Below are positions 52,501 through 60,736 of a stretch of 64,000 nucleotides of DNA, in pieces (position 1 is the first letter of the stretch; the number at the start of each line of letters is the position of its first letter). The translations under genes and the position numbers were made by a program. This stretch comes from UBA2040 sp963977135. GTDB lineage: Bacteria; Bacteroidota; Bacteroidia; Flavobacteriales_D; Crocinitomicaceae. The stretch is taken from assembly GCA_963977135.1 (NCBI GenBank), contig CAXBNN010000002.1:372001-436000 (forward strand), in the 5' to 3' direction. The notes beneath the pieces are model-generated. The model was not told where the DNA came from. It did not search any database and worked only from the letters and a program-made list of their open reading frames with translations.

Positions 52501-55312
52501 AAGGGTTTAAAACTTCCATCCAGAATTCTTCTTGATGTTGATCTTTTTTAGATTCTGGATTCCAAACAACAAATGATTTTATTAACGATGCCGAATCTCC
52601 TGATCCATCATTAATAGAAAAACGAATTTCAAAATCGCCGACTTTTCCATCGAGAATGGATTGCAGATTTAATTCAGCCCCGCTTAATATGTCCACATTT
52701 AAAAGCGAAGTGTGTTTTTGAAGTATATCACCCTTATAATAAGCTAATTCTGGCTTCCAATCTTTTAGTTCTTTTTCAGAAAAATCTTTGAATTCTGCCT
52801 CATTTCGAGTTTTTCTAAACCAGTTTTCATTTTCTTTTTTAAGAATCTCACATTTTACTGATACACCTTCCTGTTTTATTCCTTGAGAGTTTTCGACTTT
52901 ACAAATGAGTGTTCCCAATTCATCAACTTTATATTTCGCCTTTACATTTGCTGAAATAGATAAAGCACTTTTGCCAATAAACATAGAATAATACGCGGAT
53001 TGCGTTTCTCCTGTCAGATCAACCACTAAAGCTTCGAAAGAATAAAAAACTCCGTATGTTTCTTTCGGATTTTGAGGAGTGAATTCGATCTTAAAAATCC
53101 CTTTGTCGTCTGTTTTCACCACAATTGTTGTGTCATGAATTCGGTCTTCTTCCAAAACTATGCACCATCTGGGGAAATATCGAATTTCAGAAATATTCAC
53201 TTCCACCTCGGCATTCGTAATCGGATAGCCCGCAAAAGCTGACACTTTTCCTTCCATTTTTACTGGTGTGCCCAAAGCTATTTTTTCCTTCGGCTGATCG
53301 TAGGAAACGGTAAAAGTTGGTCTTTTATACTCTTCAACTTGAATACTTTCGGCATATACGTCATCCATGTAAATCTGAATGTTTCCGAGCGGCAAACCTT
53401 TTTTTGGCAACACAAATGATCCGCTAGTTGAACCATATTCGTTCACATTCTCAGCTCTTTCATACAAAATCTGGTTGTTCACGTCTTTAAAAACAATTTT
53501 TGTTGTAATTCCAGAACTGGTTTCATGTCCATTCGCATTTTCACTATATGAAAGCGTTTTATAAAAGACTGATTGACCCGGTCTATAAATACTTCTGTCC
53601 GTAAATACTCTTCTTTGAACTGGATTATTTTGATTGTTTGTATAGAAATAAATATAATCGGTTATCGAATCTTGCTTTTGATAAACCGTCACTTTAGATC
53701 GTCGATTACCCTCCAATTTTACACTTCCATTTTTGTCAGTTTTGTATTCTTTTTGTGCAACGGTTTTGTTTGTTCCTTGTGTTTGATCAACAATTACTTT
53801 TGCCTTTTTTACAGGTTTTCCTGTTTCAATAGAATTAACCAAAATCCTTACGCCGTCGCTTTCATTACTTTTTCTTAAAACCAAATTGGTGAGATATAAA
53901 ATTTCAAAAGTTACATTCTCAACTTGCTGCAAAACATCAACTTTCAGGGCTTTTTCACAATCTTGTAAAGTGGCGGCGGCAATAATTAAGTATTTACCCG
54001 GCTCAGAAAGTTCTTCCAATAAAAAATCTTTATCATGATTAAGATGTTTAGGATCTTCATAAAGTTTCAAATGATACATTCCTAAATCCTTCAACTCAAG
54101 ATTTTTTAGTATGTTTTCAGTGTAAATATTCTCATCAAATCGACTTTCAATTTTATAAATTATCATCTCAGCCGAAGGAAGATTTCTAAACTTCACGTTA
54201 ATAAAATTATGACTGGATGGTCTAATATCATTGTCAAAAACCAAATCCAAACTTGGCGCCATAATTTGTTCTTTCAAGGCTTTTAGATCCTTGTCAAATT
54301 CTGATTTTGGGTGCACGGAAAAGGCCTCTTCGATAATTATAAGTGCAACTTGAAATCCGAATTCATCAGTATTTTTTATCCGCCAATCGTATTGACTAGC
54401 CTTCTCTGCAAAAATCTGTGCTCGTCGATAGGCGAAGCGATTGGAGGCAGGAAAACCAATTAATTCTTTTTGAAATTTTTCATAAACAGGTAAAAGATTC
54501 TCTTTTGTCAATTGGTCATTATCACAATTATTCAATCTTCTTTCCAGCCAATAAGCGTAAGTATCCCAGCGTTGATTTGTTTGATGTAGCTGCTCTAAAT
54601 TGGCGAAAATCAGGTTGTTTTTTGAAAGACTTTCTTGGGTGAAATCTATAGTGCTTTCCCAATGACAAGAATCGTTCATTTCGTCATAAGAATCTGAACT
54701 TAGTGATCTTTCGGCAAGAACGTCGTATAAGGTTGGTTTATACTTCAATTCAGTTGAATCGAAGATTTGATCAGAAGCTATTTGCATTAAATCAACCTCA
54801 TTTTTTAAAAAATAAGTTTGATACTCTTGAATTAAAGGCGACGGATCATAGTTTTTCAACTGTGTCTTCTTCCCTTTTATTGTCCAATTCAAGCTCTCGT
54901 CATCAAATGAAAATATGTTACGATAACGTATGTTTTGATACCAATTATCGAGGTTTAAAGCCAAAATGTTTTGAATCGGTCCTTTCACTTTAACAAGAAG
55001 TTCGTGGTGCTTGTAAAATAAATTTTGCACCTCCTTCGGTTCCATGCCTGAATAATAGAGGGAGGCAATAATCCTGGTTAAACTTTGATTGAAGTTGAAC
55101 AAGTTATTCTCTTGAATAGATTTTTCCTGAATCGCCAAAAGCTCCTCGATTGCTTTATTTGGCAAGCCATCTTCTAAGAGTTTTTCTACCTTTTTAAAAT
55201 CATGTTTTGCGTAAATGATTTTATTGTCGATTGGCGGAAAACTTTGTGCGAAAGTCATCAACCCAAACAATAGTGTCAAAAGGCTTAAACTTATCTTACT
55301 AGTTTTTTTCAT
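49532..55312 (-). CDS. Alpha-2-macroglobulin-like protein lacking the thioester
   Basis: 1926 residues with a signal peptide (1-22, ending LMTFAQ). A helical N-terminal region (about 25-330) and MG1/MG2-type domains follow, with the signature TDRSIYRPGQSVFYK (about 575-590), and further macroglobulin domains. The A2M domain (about 1205-1295, FNETAFFLPQIHANEKGDYQWTF and LTKWRM) and an alpha-helical thioester-domain equivalent (about 1390-1680) come next, then C-terminal beta domains. In the position of the CxEQ thioester the sequence is LTES (1406-1409), so covalent trapping is not expected. It is probably an envelope protein controlling proteases or giving structural support. It overlaps the upstream small membrane-protein gene by 14 bp. 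Confidence 0.87.
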   Translation of the reverse strand: MKKTSKISLSLLTLLFGLMTFAQSFPPIDNKIIYAKHDFKKVEKLLEDGLPNKAIEELLAIQEKSIQENNLFNFNQSLTRIIASLYYSGMEPKEVQNLFYKHHELLVKVKGPIQNILALNLDNWYQNIRYRNIFSFDDESLNWTIKGKKTQLKNYDPSPLIQEYQTYFLKNEVDLMQIASDQIFDSTELKYKPTLYDVLAERSLSSDSYDEMNDSCHWESTIDFTQESLSKNNLIFANLEQLHQTNQRWDTYAYWLERRLNNCDNDQLTKENLLPVYEKFQKELIGFPASNRFAYRRAQIFAEKASQYDWRIKNTDEFGFQVALIIIEEAFSVHPKSEFDKDLKALKEQIMAPSLDLVFDNDIRPSSHNFINVKFRNLPSAEMIIYKIESRFDENIYTENILKNLELKDLGMYHLKLYEDPKHLNHDKDFLLEELSEPGKYLIIAAATLQDCEKALKVDVLQQVENVTFEILYLTNLVLRKSNESDGVRILVNSIETGKPVKKAKVIVDQTQGTNKTVAQKEYKTDKNGSVKLEGNRRSKVTVYQKQDSITDYIYFYTNNQNNPVQRRVFTDRSIYRPGQSVFYKTLSYSENANGHETSSGITTKIVFKDVNNQILYERAENVNEYGSTSGSFVLPKKGLPLGNIQIYMDDVYAESIQVEEYKRPTFTVSYDQPKEKIALGTPVKMEGKVSAFAGYPITNAEVEVNISEIRYFPRWCIVLEEDRIHDTTIVVKTDDKGIFKIEFTPQNPKETYGVFYSFEALVVDLTGETQSAYYSMFIGKSALSISANVKAKYKVDELGTLICKVENSQGIKQEGVSVKCEILKKENENWFRKTRNEAEFKDFSEKELKDWKPELAYYKGDILQKHTSLLNVDILSGAELNLQSILDGKVGDFEIRFSINDGSGDSASLIKSFVVWNPESKKDQHQEEFWMEVLNPSPILGDEVEICIGTSHKKAKLLLATYNDKGLISANYKKIKKRRNIKIDMDESLKNGVALYASIIKKGVVSERNTQIFPIDSSRILNMKLKSIQEPLRPGSEQTWVMEVTQKGNKVNNCEMLTGMYDASLDDILGHSWQHDLIPRKYINAYWNRTYNRSQLQQGTTWPSVYFYLEKIYSYRGDYGMYDAQPMISRQKAVPGGMPSPEIAMDAVSNGKVLEDEIAAESSVEKDGGKSVNIRENFNETAFFLPQIHANEKGDYQWTFTLPDALTKWRMMSMVHTKDVKYAYFTQSFEARKELMLETFEPRFWRKGDSLVWAGKVTNLTEKEQIVDVKLKFTNPMTEEDISAEFGNFVSQKITLAPNESKAVEWDMFVPESAPLVVNFEAEASNEDFADVVRKPTPVLNGSETVTMAENFTFDEKGIHEMKLGDIEKISNEAKLISYSVQVQPQPLWSTILSLAVLMEPKNELTESYFTQYFSTQLAIKILQENPEMKRALKTWQLADEDAMTSLLEQNEELKSLVLSETVWFADAKNESQNLRRLGQLLDDDNLKRVSNESWAKLKKLQLADGTWSWIGQERCSWYITQYIVNGLAWLKESNIKVDETTFSQTVNALDNHYRQQYAKLTKLEREKEYGLNTSVIQWLYIRSFLPSKEDSATIYYSSLIPKQWKNYSLSTEAIIGLWALRKNDKDFADKLKASLNDRARRDKKLGMYWNENLCGYGWFENNIETHAMLTQFLEKAGQAKKDVQAMQMWLLQQKRTQMWDTPKSTAMACYALQSSGNEGTKTQKVTLQIPNQESVIVPNEKVISTYKPNNQDWTNVRKTATIELTSDAPVFANAQITYSDKAENIQKTTGDFRVERIYYLVKNGEEIAISPKDEMQLGDVIRVKIKLVSDRNLDFVFIEDPKASGWEPMNALSGYQYGNNIYYLSNHDSKTEFFIENMNKGTHTYVYDLKITAKGVFQVGPSKAMCYYAPTFVANTQGKKFKVK

Positions 55313-55619
55313 TTGTGTCTTTTTTCATTCGACCTAAATAAATTCGATAGGACACCAAAGCCGGCAAGCCGAAAAGGATTAAAAAGGCAATTAAATATCC
55401 AACTGGTAGAAGTCGAAAAGATTTAACACCTACTAAATCCGCGGAATCATATCCCATTCCTATAAAGTAAGAAAGGCTTAATGGCGCTTTTACAGTGGCT
55501 ACCTGTAGTCCCGACTCATAAATTATTTCTCCATCAAACAGATTTATTGGGAAAAGAAACAATATTGCTGCGATTACTAAAAAGCTAATTATAAATACGG
55601 GAAGTAGTTTTTTTATCAT
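55299..55619 (-). CDS. Small two-helix membrane protein upstream of the macroglobulin
   Basis: 106 residues from the ATG at 55619 (MIKKLLPVFIISFLVIAAIL). Two membrane segments (about 5-24 and 72-93) flank a roughly 45-residue periplasmic loop, with a short basic cytoplasmic tail. An in-frame ATG at 55655 would precede the near-consensus -7 box, so the inner start is preferred. No family recognised. The 14-bp overlap with the macroglobulin gene suggests a common transcript and a possible membrane tether. Confidence 0.7.
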   Translation of the reverse strand: MIKKLLPVFIISFLVIAAILFLFPINLFDGEIIYESGLQVATVKAPLSLSYFIGMGYDSADLVGVKSFRLLPVGYLIAFLILFGLPALVSYRIYLGRMKKDTNEKN

Positions 55620-55638
55620 GGAAAATATCTTTACCTCT

Positions 55639-55646
55639 CGAAGATA
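55639..55646 (-). promoter_or_regulatory. Possible -7 box of the small membrane protein/macroglobulin unit
   Basis: TATCTTCG (minus strand) differs by one base from TAnnTTTG; 19 nt to the ATG at 55619. Confidence 0.4.
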
Positions 55647-55807
55647 AGAAAACAATTTCGACCTTTTTTCATTTTAGCGGATTCAACCATTAGTTAATTC
55701 ATTTTGATCTGAAATTCACATTTTAAATATTAACCAAGTTGTGAAACTTAACAAAATCTTAACTATTTTTTAAATTTAATTAATTGATATTCAATATTTT
55801 GAATTTT

Positions 55808-55823
55808 TGGCACAGCATTTGAA
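55808..55823 (+). promoter_or_regulatory. Sigma-54-like promoter upstream of the TonB-like gene
   Basis: TGGCAC at 55808-55813, five bases, then TTGAA at 55819-55823. This has the -24/-12 spacing of sigma-54 promoters (TGGCAC-N5-TTGCW) with one deviation (GA instead of GC at -12). The start codon is 34 nt downstream. No TAnnTTTG box is seen at this gene. Confidence 0.45.
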
Positions 55824-55857
55824 TTCTATATTTAATAATCATTTAAAATATAATATT

Positions 55858-56583
55858 ATGATCGCGAAAAAAAATTCTAGGTACGACCTGGAGAGCAAAA
55901 GAAGTGCCTTTTTTCAACTGGGACTTTTCGTAACGGGTTCAATCACCCTTGCAGCATTTAGTTACTCAGACCCTATGATGCGGGCTGATTCTGGAAGAGA
56001 AGTTCCACGAGAACTTGTAGCCGTAACTTGGAACGAAGTGGAACAACCAAAGGATAAGCCTGAGGAAGTGATAACTGTTCCTATTGATCGAGTAGATGAC
56101 CCACAACAATCGACCGTAACTGGAGGTGAACTTCCAGACGAAAACAGCGGAGCTACAGGTAATACAGATGTAACCATTGATCCAAATGTAGGCGTTGGAA
56201 GCACAGGTGTTCCGATCGGTCCAATTACAGTAGTTGGTGGCGGAATAATTGACATAACACCGGAGCCAATCTTAGATATTGTTGACCTTGAAGCTTCTTT
56301 TGTAGGTGGATATCCAGAGCTTCAAAAGTTTATTGGTTCCAACATTAATTATCCTCAAGAAGCCATTGAGTTTAATGAACAAGGCAAAGTTTTTATGTCT
56401 TTCGTAGTTGAAAAAGATGGAAGTATTTCAAACGTAGTTGTTGAACGAGGCGTTAGCAATTCTTTGGATCGCGAAGCAAAACGTATCATCAAATCATTCC
56501 CAGAATGGATTCCTGGCGAAATTAAAATGCAGAAAGTAAGAACTCGAGTTCGTCTGCCAATTAACTTCGTTTTGAATAATTGA
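55858..56583 (+). CDS. TonB-like energy transducer / TonB C-terminal domain protein
   Basis: 241 residues from MIAKKNSRYDLESKRSAFF; the open frame extends upstream through the sigma-54-like site but that part has no good start. One membrane anchor (about 18-35) is followed by a Pro/Gly/Asp-rich periplasmic linker (about 45-135) and a TonB C-terminal domain (about 145-241). That domain has NINYPQEAIEFNEQGKVFMSFVVEKDGSI and the ending RVRLPINFVLN. It would transduce proton-motive force to an outer-membrane receptor. No ExbB/ExbD or receptor is near. A strong terminator follows. Confidence 0.88.
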   Translation: MIAKKNSRYDLESKRSAFFQLGLFVTGSITLAAFSYSDPMMRADSGREVPRELVAVTWNEVEQPKDKPEEVITVPIDRVDDPQQSTVTGGELPDENSGATGNTDVTIDPNVGVGSTGVPIGPITVVGGGIIDITPEPILDIVDLEASFVGGYPELQKFIGSNINYPQEAIEFNEQGKVFMSFVVEKDGSISNVVVERGVSNSLDREAKRIIKSFPEWIPGEIKMQKVRTRVRLPINFVLNN

Positions 56584-56601
56584 TCGTTTTCTAGCAAAAA
56601 T

Positions 56602-56640
56602 AAAGGTCGCCTTTCTATTGATGAAAGGCGACCTTTTTTT
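56602..56640 (+). terminator. Intrinsic terminator after the TonB-like gene
   Basis: A 14-bp perfect stem AAAGGTCGCCTTTC (56602-56615) pairs with 56623-56636 around a 7-nt loop, followed by T-residues to 56640. Confidence 0.92.
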
Positions 56641-56685
56641 GAAAGCAATTATCCTATTTTATAACAAGCTGGTAATCAATACAAG

Positions 56686-56721
56686 GACTAAAATTTTAGT
56701 CTTTTCGAATTTTAAAATTCG
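56686..56721. repeat. Two adjacent perfect 16-bp palindromes
   Basis: GACTAAAATTTTAGTC at 56686-56701 and CGAATTTTAAAATTCG at 56706-56721 are each perfectly palindromic with no loop, 4 bp apart, in the gap between the TonB terminator and the fumC 3' end. A further GCGAATTTTA follows. Confidence 0.8.
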
Positions 56722-56769
56722 CGAATTTTATCAATCTGATTATCAATCATTTAATTGGTTTCATCTTTT

Positions 56770-58167
56770 TTAACTCATCGACCCTATCATCTTCGAAGGA
56801 TCAACGATTAAATCATATTCCTCTGAAGTAACATGACCCAATCCAACAGCTGCTTCTTTCAAAGTCGTTCCGTTTTTATGCGCATATTTTGCGATTTCAG
56901 CTGCTTTGTAGTAACCTATTTTCGTATTCAAAGCGGTAACTAGCATTAAAGAATTATTCAAGTGCTTTTCAATATTAGGACGATTCGCCTCAATTCCAAC
57001 TGCGCATTTGTCTGTAAACGAAACGCAAGCATCACCAATTAATCGTGCTGATTGTAGAACGTTTGCAGCAATAACTGGTTTGAATACATTCAATTCAAAA
57101 TGTCCGTTTGATCCAGCGATAGATACCGTGACATCGTTCCCCATTACTTGAGCGCAAACCATTGTTAATGCCTCGGGTTGAGTAGGATTTACTTTCCCTG
57201 GCATTATTGAAGATCCTGGTTCGTTATCTGGAATGATAATTTCACCGATTCCACATCTAGGCCCAGAAGACAATAGACGTACATCATTTCCTATTTTCAT
57301 TAATGAAACGGCCGCTCTTTTCAGTGCACCAGACAATTCTACCATGGCATCATGTGCAGCAAGTGATTCAAATTTATTCGGTGAGGTGATAAAAGGTAAG
57401 TTGGTAAGTTCCGCTATTTTCTTAGCTACTAATACATCATAACCTTTAGGCGTGTTCAATCCAGTTCCAACTGCTGTTCCTCCTAAAGCCAATTCTGCAA
57501 CTGGTACCAATGCATTATTTATACAACGAATACTATGATCCAGTTGAGAAACATAACCACTAAATTCTTGTCCTAGTGTCAAAGGCGTGGCATCCATCAT
57601 GTGCGTACGACCTGTTTTCACGATATCTTTAAATTCCTCAACTTTAGCTTGAAGTGTATCGCGTAGCTTTTTAATTCCTGGTAAGGTAATATCAACGGTC
57701 ATTTTGTATGCTGCAATGTGCATAGCTGTTGGGTATGTGTCGTTAGATGACTGCGATTTATTTACATCGTCATTTGGATTCAAAACCTTTTCCTCATCAT
57801 TCAAACTACCGCCATTCAATACGTGTGCTCTATTCGCGACAACCTCGTTACAATTCATGTTAGATTGAGTTCCAGAACCTGTTTGCCAAATAACCAACGG
57901 AAACTCATCGTCATGCTGACCTGTCAATATTTCATCACATACTTTTGAAATCAACACTTTTTTGTCTTCAGAGAGAACACCCAATTCACAATTTGCATGA
58001 GCAGCAGCCTTTTTTAAGTAGGCAAAAGCATGAACGATTTCCTTTGGCATTGAGCCTTCTGGCCCTATTTTAAAGTTGTTTCTTGAACGTTCGGTTTGGG
58101 CTCCCCAATAACGATTTGAGGGAACTTTAACTTCCCCCATTGTATCTTTTTCTATTCTGAATTCCAT
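56770..58167 (-). CDS. fumC: Fumarate hydratase class II
   Basis: TCA-cycle enzyme interconverting fumarate and malate; cytosolic tetramer without iron-sulfur cluster. 465 residues, the normal class II length. The signature GSSIMPGKVNPTQPEAL (about 315-331) holds the mobile SS loop; TGSGTQSNMNCNEV and TGRTHMMDATPLTLGQE are the other active-site blocks. It is divergent from a small membrane-protein gene, with about 70 bp between. Confidence 0.97.
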   Translation of the reverse strand: MEFRIEKDTMGEVKVPSNRYWGAQTERSRNNFKIGPEGSMPKEIVHAFAYLKKAAAHANCELGVLSEDKKVLISKVCDEILTGQHDDEFPLVIWQTGSGTQSNMNCNEVVANRAHVLNGGSLNDEEKVLNPNDDVNKSQSSNDTYPTAMHIAAYKMTVDITLPGIKKLRDTLQAKVEEFKDIVKTGRTHMMDATPLTLGQEFSGYVSQLDHSIRCINNALVPVAELALGGTAVGTGLNTPKGYDVLVAKKIAELTNLPFITSPNKFESLAAHDAMVELSGALKRAAVSLMKIGNDVRLLSSGPRCGIGEIIIPDNEPGSSIMPGKVNPTQPEALTMVCAQVMGNDVTVSIAGSNGHFELNVFKPVIAANVLQSARLIGDACVSFTDKCAVGIEANRPNIEKHLNNSLMLVTALNTKIGYYKAAEIAKYAHKNGTTLKEAAVGLGHVTSEEYDLIVDPSKMIGSMS

Positions 58168-58235
58168 TTTGTATTGTATATGAAAATTATTTACTAATTT
58201 TATCTTTTAGTTTAGACACAAAAATAATACATCTA

Positions 58236-58406
58236 ATGAGTTTTTTAGGATTAGCAGCGTTTCTTTTTTTCGGCGGAATGGCATTTTGGATGCTAGTTTT
58301 TCTAATGGGTTTCATTCTTCCATACTGGATTACATTGGGTGTTTTTCAGCAATTACAGCCAAAAAGAATCTTTGAGGATAAAGATGAAGAAGAGCCAGAA
58401 GCTTAA
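58236..58406 (+). CDS. Short membrane protein (56 residues)
   Basis: An ORF beginning MSFLGLAAFLFFGGMAFWML with one or two hydrophobic segments (about 3-40) and an acidic C-terminal tail (FEDKDEEEPEA). A hydrophobic helix followed by a polar acidic tail is unlikely by chance, and the gap between fumC and the next gene would otherwise be about 340 bp. A TATCTTTT string at 58201-58208 could be a weak -7 box. No family recognised. Confidence 0.55.
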   Translation: MSFLGLAAFLFFGGMAFWMLVFLMGFILPYWITLGVFQQLQPKRIFEDKDEEEPEA

Positions 58407-58504
58407 TTTCGCTGCTCTCTAATCTTATTTTTCGAAACAACCTTTATTTAAGAAAAGCAACTTTCTTCTTTTTCTTACGTAAATGTAGTTCGAATCTCCT
58501 TTAA

Positions 58505-58900
58505 ATGAAAAAACCTGTCTCCTTTAAAATCGCAGCGACACTATACCTTATAGGTATGTGTTTTGGTTTAGTTCGCGATATCCTATACAAGTTCTATTTT
58601 GAATTAAAGCCTGACTTTTATTATTGGAACCCTGTTGTTTTCACAATTTTAGTAATTGTTGTTTTCATTGGTTTCTTTTTAATCAAAAAAGGCTTGAATT
58701 GGGTTAGATACGTTTCCGTTGCTTTATATCTTCTTGGAATTGTACAGTTAATTATTTCCCCAAGTTACCTTTCGCAAGAATTGAATTTTGCCACTCTTTT
58801 AGGTGCTTTGATATTATTTTCTTACCTATTCAGAGGAATCTCTATTTACTTTCTTTTTTCAAAGGAATCCAACCTTTATCTAAAGGGTAAGTCCATTTAA
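58505..58900 (+). CDS. Small integral membrane protein, unknown function
   Basis: 131 residues with four hydrophobic segments (about 8-25, 40-60, 68-87 and 95-120) and little else. The KKPVSFKIAATLYLIG start and the KKGLNWVRYVS turn between helices 2 and 3 resemble small DUF-type four-helix proteins, but no family can be named. Not evidently coupled to a neighbour; pyrF converges about 70 bp away. Confidence 0.7.
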   Translation: MKKPVSFKIAATLYLIGMCFGLVRDILYKFYFELKPDFYYWNPVVFTILVIVVFIGFFLIKKGLNWVRYVSVALYLLGIVQLIISPSYLSQELNFATLLGALILFSYLFRGISIYFLFSKESNLYLKGKSI

Positions 58901-58972
58901 AAATTTTCTTTTCGTTTAGTCACCTACCCGAGGTTTTCTGGTTGTTTACTAACTTGCTATGAAGAAAGGAGT

Positions 58973-59794
58973 TTAAATAAACCCTTTGGCTTTAAGAAGT
59001 CTCGCCATTTCTAGCTGCAATTTCTCTGCTTCGTATCTTGCTTTTTCTGCAAAATCACCCCCATTAGAGGCATAAAGTATTCCTCTCGACGAATTCACCA
59101 ACAATCCGCAGTCATCGTTCCAACCGTAATTTACGACATCTTCTAATGAGCCACCTTGAGCGCCAACACCTGGCACCAAGAAAAAATAATCAGGGGCAAG
59201 CTTTCTAACTTCACCTATGCCTTCAGCACGCGTTGCACCAACCACATACATTAAGTTTTCTGGGGTTCCCCATTCAGATGATTTAAGAAGAACTTTTTCA
59301 AAAAGCTTTTCTCCTTCAGCGTCTTGGGTCATTTGGAAATCTAATGCTCCTTTGTTTGAGGTCAGAGCCAAGAGAATCGCCCATTTGTTTTGATGAGTAA
59401 GAAACGGCGTCACACTGTCTTCACCCATGTATGGAGCTATTGTTACAGAATCGAAATTATAGTGATCGAAAAATGTTTTGGCATAATATAATGATGTATT
59501 GCCTATATCTCCGCGCTTTGCATCAGCTATCGTGAAAATGTTCTTTGGAATATAATCAATCGTTTTTTGAAGAGATTCCCAGCCTTTTACTCCGTAACAT
59601 TCGTAAAAAGCAATATTGGGTTTATAGGCAACGCAGAAGTCCTTTGTGGCATCAATAATTGCTTTATTGAATTCAAAAATTGGATCTTCCATTTGAAGAA
59701 AATGCGCCGGAATTTTTTCCATATCCGTATCAAGACCAATACACAAAAAGGACTTTTTACTTTTAATTTCATGGATTAATTCTGCTCTTGTCAT
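58973..59794 (-). CDS. pyrF: Orotidine 5'-phosphate decarboxylase (type 2)
   Basis: Last step of UMP synthesis: OMP decarboxylation; cytosolic TIM barrel. 273 residues, the longer type 2 form. FLCIGLDTDMEKIP near the start, catalytic Lys93 in DAKRGDIGNT, and the phosphate loop region LVPGVGAQGG. Its ATG overlaps the ppx stop by 4 bp, so the two are translationally coupled, probably behind era-der. Confidence 0.96.
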   Translation of the reverse strand: MTRAELIHEIKSKKSFLCIGLDTDMEKIPAHFLQMEDPIFEFNKAIIDATKDFCVAYKPNIAFYECYGVKGWESLQKTIDYIPKNIFTIADAKRGDIGNTSLYYAKTFFDHYNFDSVTIAPYMGEDSVTPFLTHQNKWAILLALTSNKGALDFQMTQDAEGEKLFEKVLLKSSEWGTPENLMYVVGATRAEGIGEVRKLAPDYFFLVPGVGAQGGSLEDVVNYGWNDDCGLLVNSSRGILYASNGGDFAEKARYEAEKLQLEMARLLKAKGFI

Positions 59795-60678
59795 ATTTTT
59801 CTATTTCTATTTTTCTTATCCAAATCATAGATAATTCCATCGGAAAGACCAATCTTTGGAACCAATATCTGACGACACTTCAAATCTCGCATTATTCTAG
59901 CGAAAATGTCCATTGCTGGCACCAAAACGTCCGCTCTATCCGGCTTTAACTGGAATCGCTCAACTCTCTGAGCTAAAGTTAAAGGTGAAAGTTCATCCCG
60001 TAAATCTTCAATTTTCTTTAGTGATAATGGCGTGTTTTGATAACCACCTACTAGTTTGTGCGCTTTATTGATATTCCCACCCGTTCCATAAACGACGTGG
60101 TGTGAAGATAACTCAACATTGGTTTTCAACCAATCTGTCATTTCACTCCAAGCATTTGGGAGAATTTTTTCGTTCAAAATACGGAGCGTTCCTATCTCAA
60201 ATGATTTTGAAGCAACTTTTTTACCGTTTTCAAAAACACTAACTTCTGTGCTTCCTCCCCCAACATCAATAACAACATACGGAGTGTCCTTGTCTATTTT
60301 GAACAAAGTGAAAGTGCCGAAAATCAATTCTGCCTCTTCATCGCCAGAAATAGTTTCAATTTTTACACCGGTTTCTTTTTCAATAAGTTGTCTTATTTCT
60401 TCGCCATTTTTCGCCTCACGCATGGCCGAAGTAGCGCATGCGCGCAAATCTTTAACTTCGAAAATCTCTGATATCAATCGAAATGCCTGAATGGTTTTCA
60501 CAAATTCAATGGACTTCTTTTTGGAAATTGTTCCTGAACCAAAAACTTCGTCGCCCAACCTTAATGGAATTCGAGTATACGATACTTTTTTAATAAAGGT
60601 CACGCCTTCCTCTTTCGTCAATTCTCCGACTAATAAACGGGCGGCGTTGGTACCAATATCAATTGCTGCGTATCTCAA
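59791..60678 (-). CDS. Exopolyphosphatase/guanosine pentaphosphatase (Ppx/GppA)
   Basis: ASKHA-fold phosphatase of 295 residues, hydrolysing polyphosphate or pppGpp. Phosphate-1 motif AIDIGTNAARLLVGE at the start and phosphate-2 VVIDVGGGSTEVSVF. It is the short, single-module form without the C-terminal HD-like domain of E. coli Ppx. The start is TTG (60676-60678). It precedes pyrF with a 4-bp overlap and follows der by 58 bp. Confidence 0.92.
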   Translation of the reverse strand: MRYAAIDIGTNAARLLVGELTKEEGVTFIKKVSYTRIPLRLGDEVFGSGTISKKKSIEFVKTIQAFRLISEIFEVKDLRACATSAMREAKNGEEIRQLIEKETGVKIETISGDEEAELIFGTFTLFKIDKDTPYVVIDVGGGSTEVSVFENGKKVASKSFEIGTLRILNEKILPNAWSEMTDWLKTNVELSSHHVVYGTGGNINKAHKLVGGYQNTPLSLKKIEDLRDELSPLTLAQRVERFQLKPDRADVLVPAMDIFARIMRDLKCRQILVPKIGLSDGIIYDLDKKNRNRKI

Positions 60679-60736
60679 ACTCTTTGGTTCTTGTCTTAGT
60701 TTAGTGACTTAAATTTAACAATTGCAGATGAAATTT

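Noticed and set aside
55807..55857. Upstream extension of the TonB-like ORF
   Set aside because: It would start inside the sigma-54-like site and has no ATG before 55858; residues before MIAKKNS are low-complexity and atypical.
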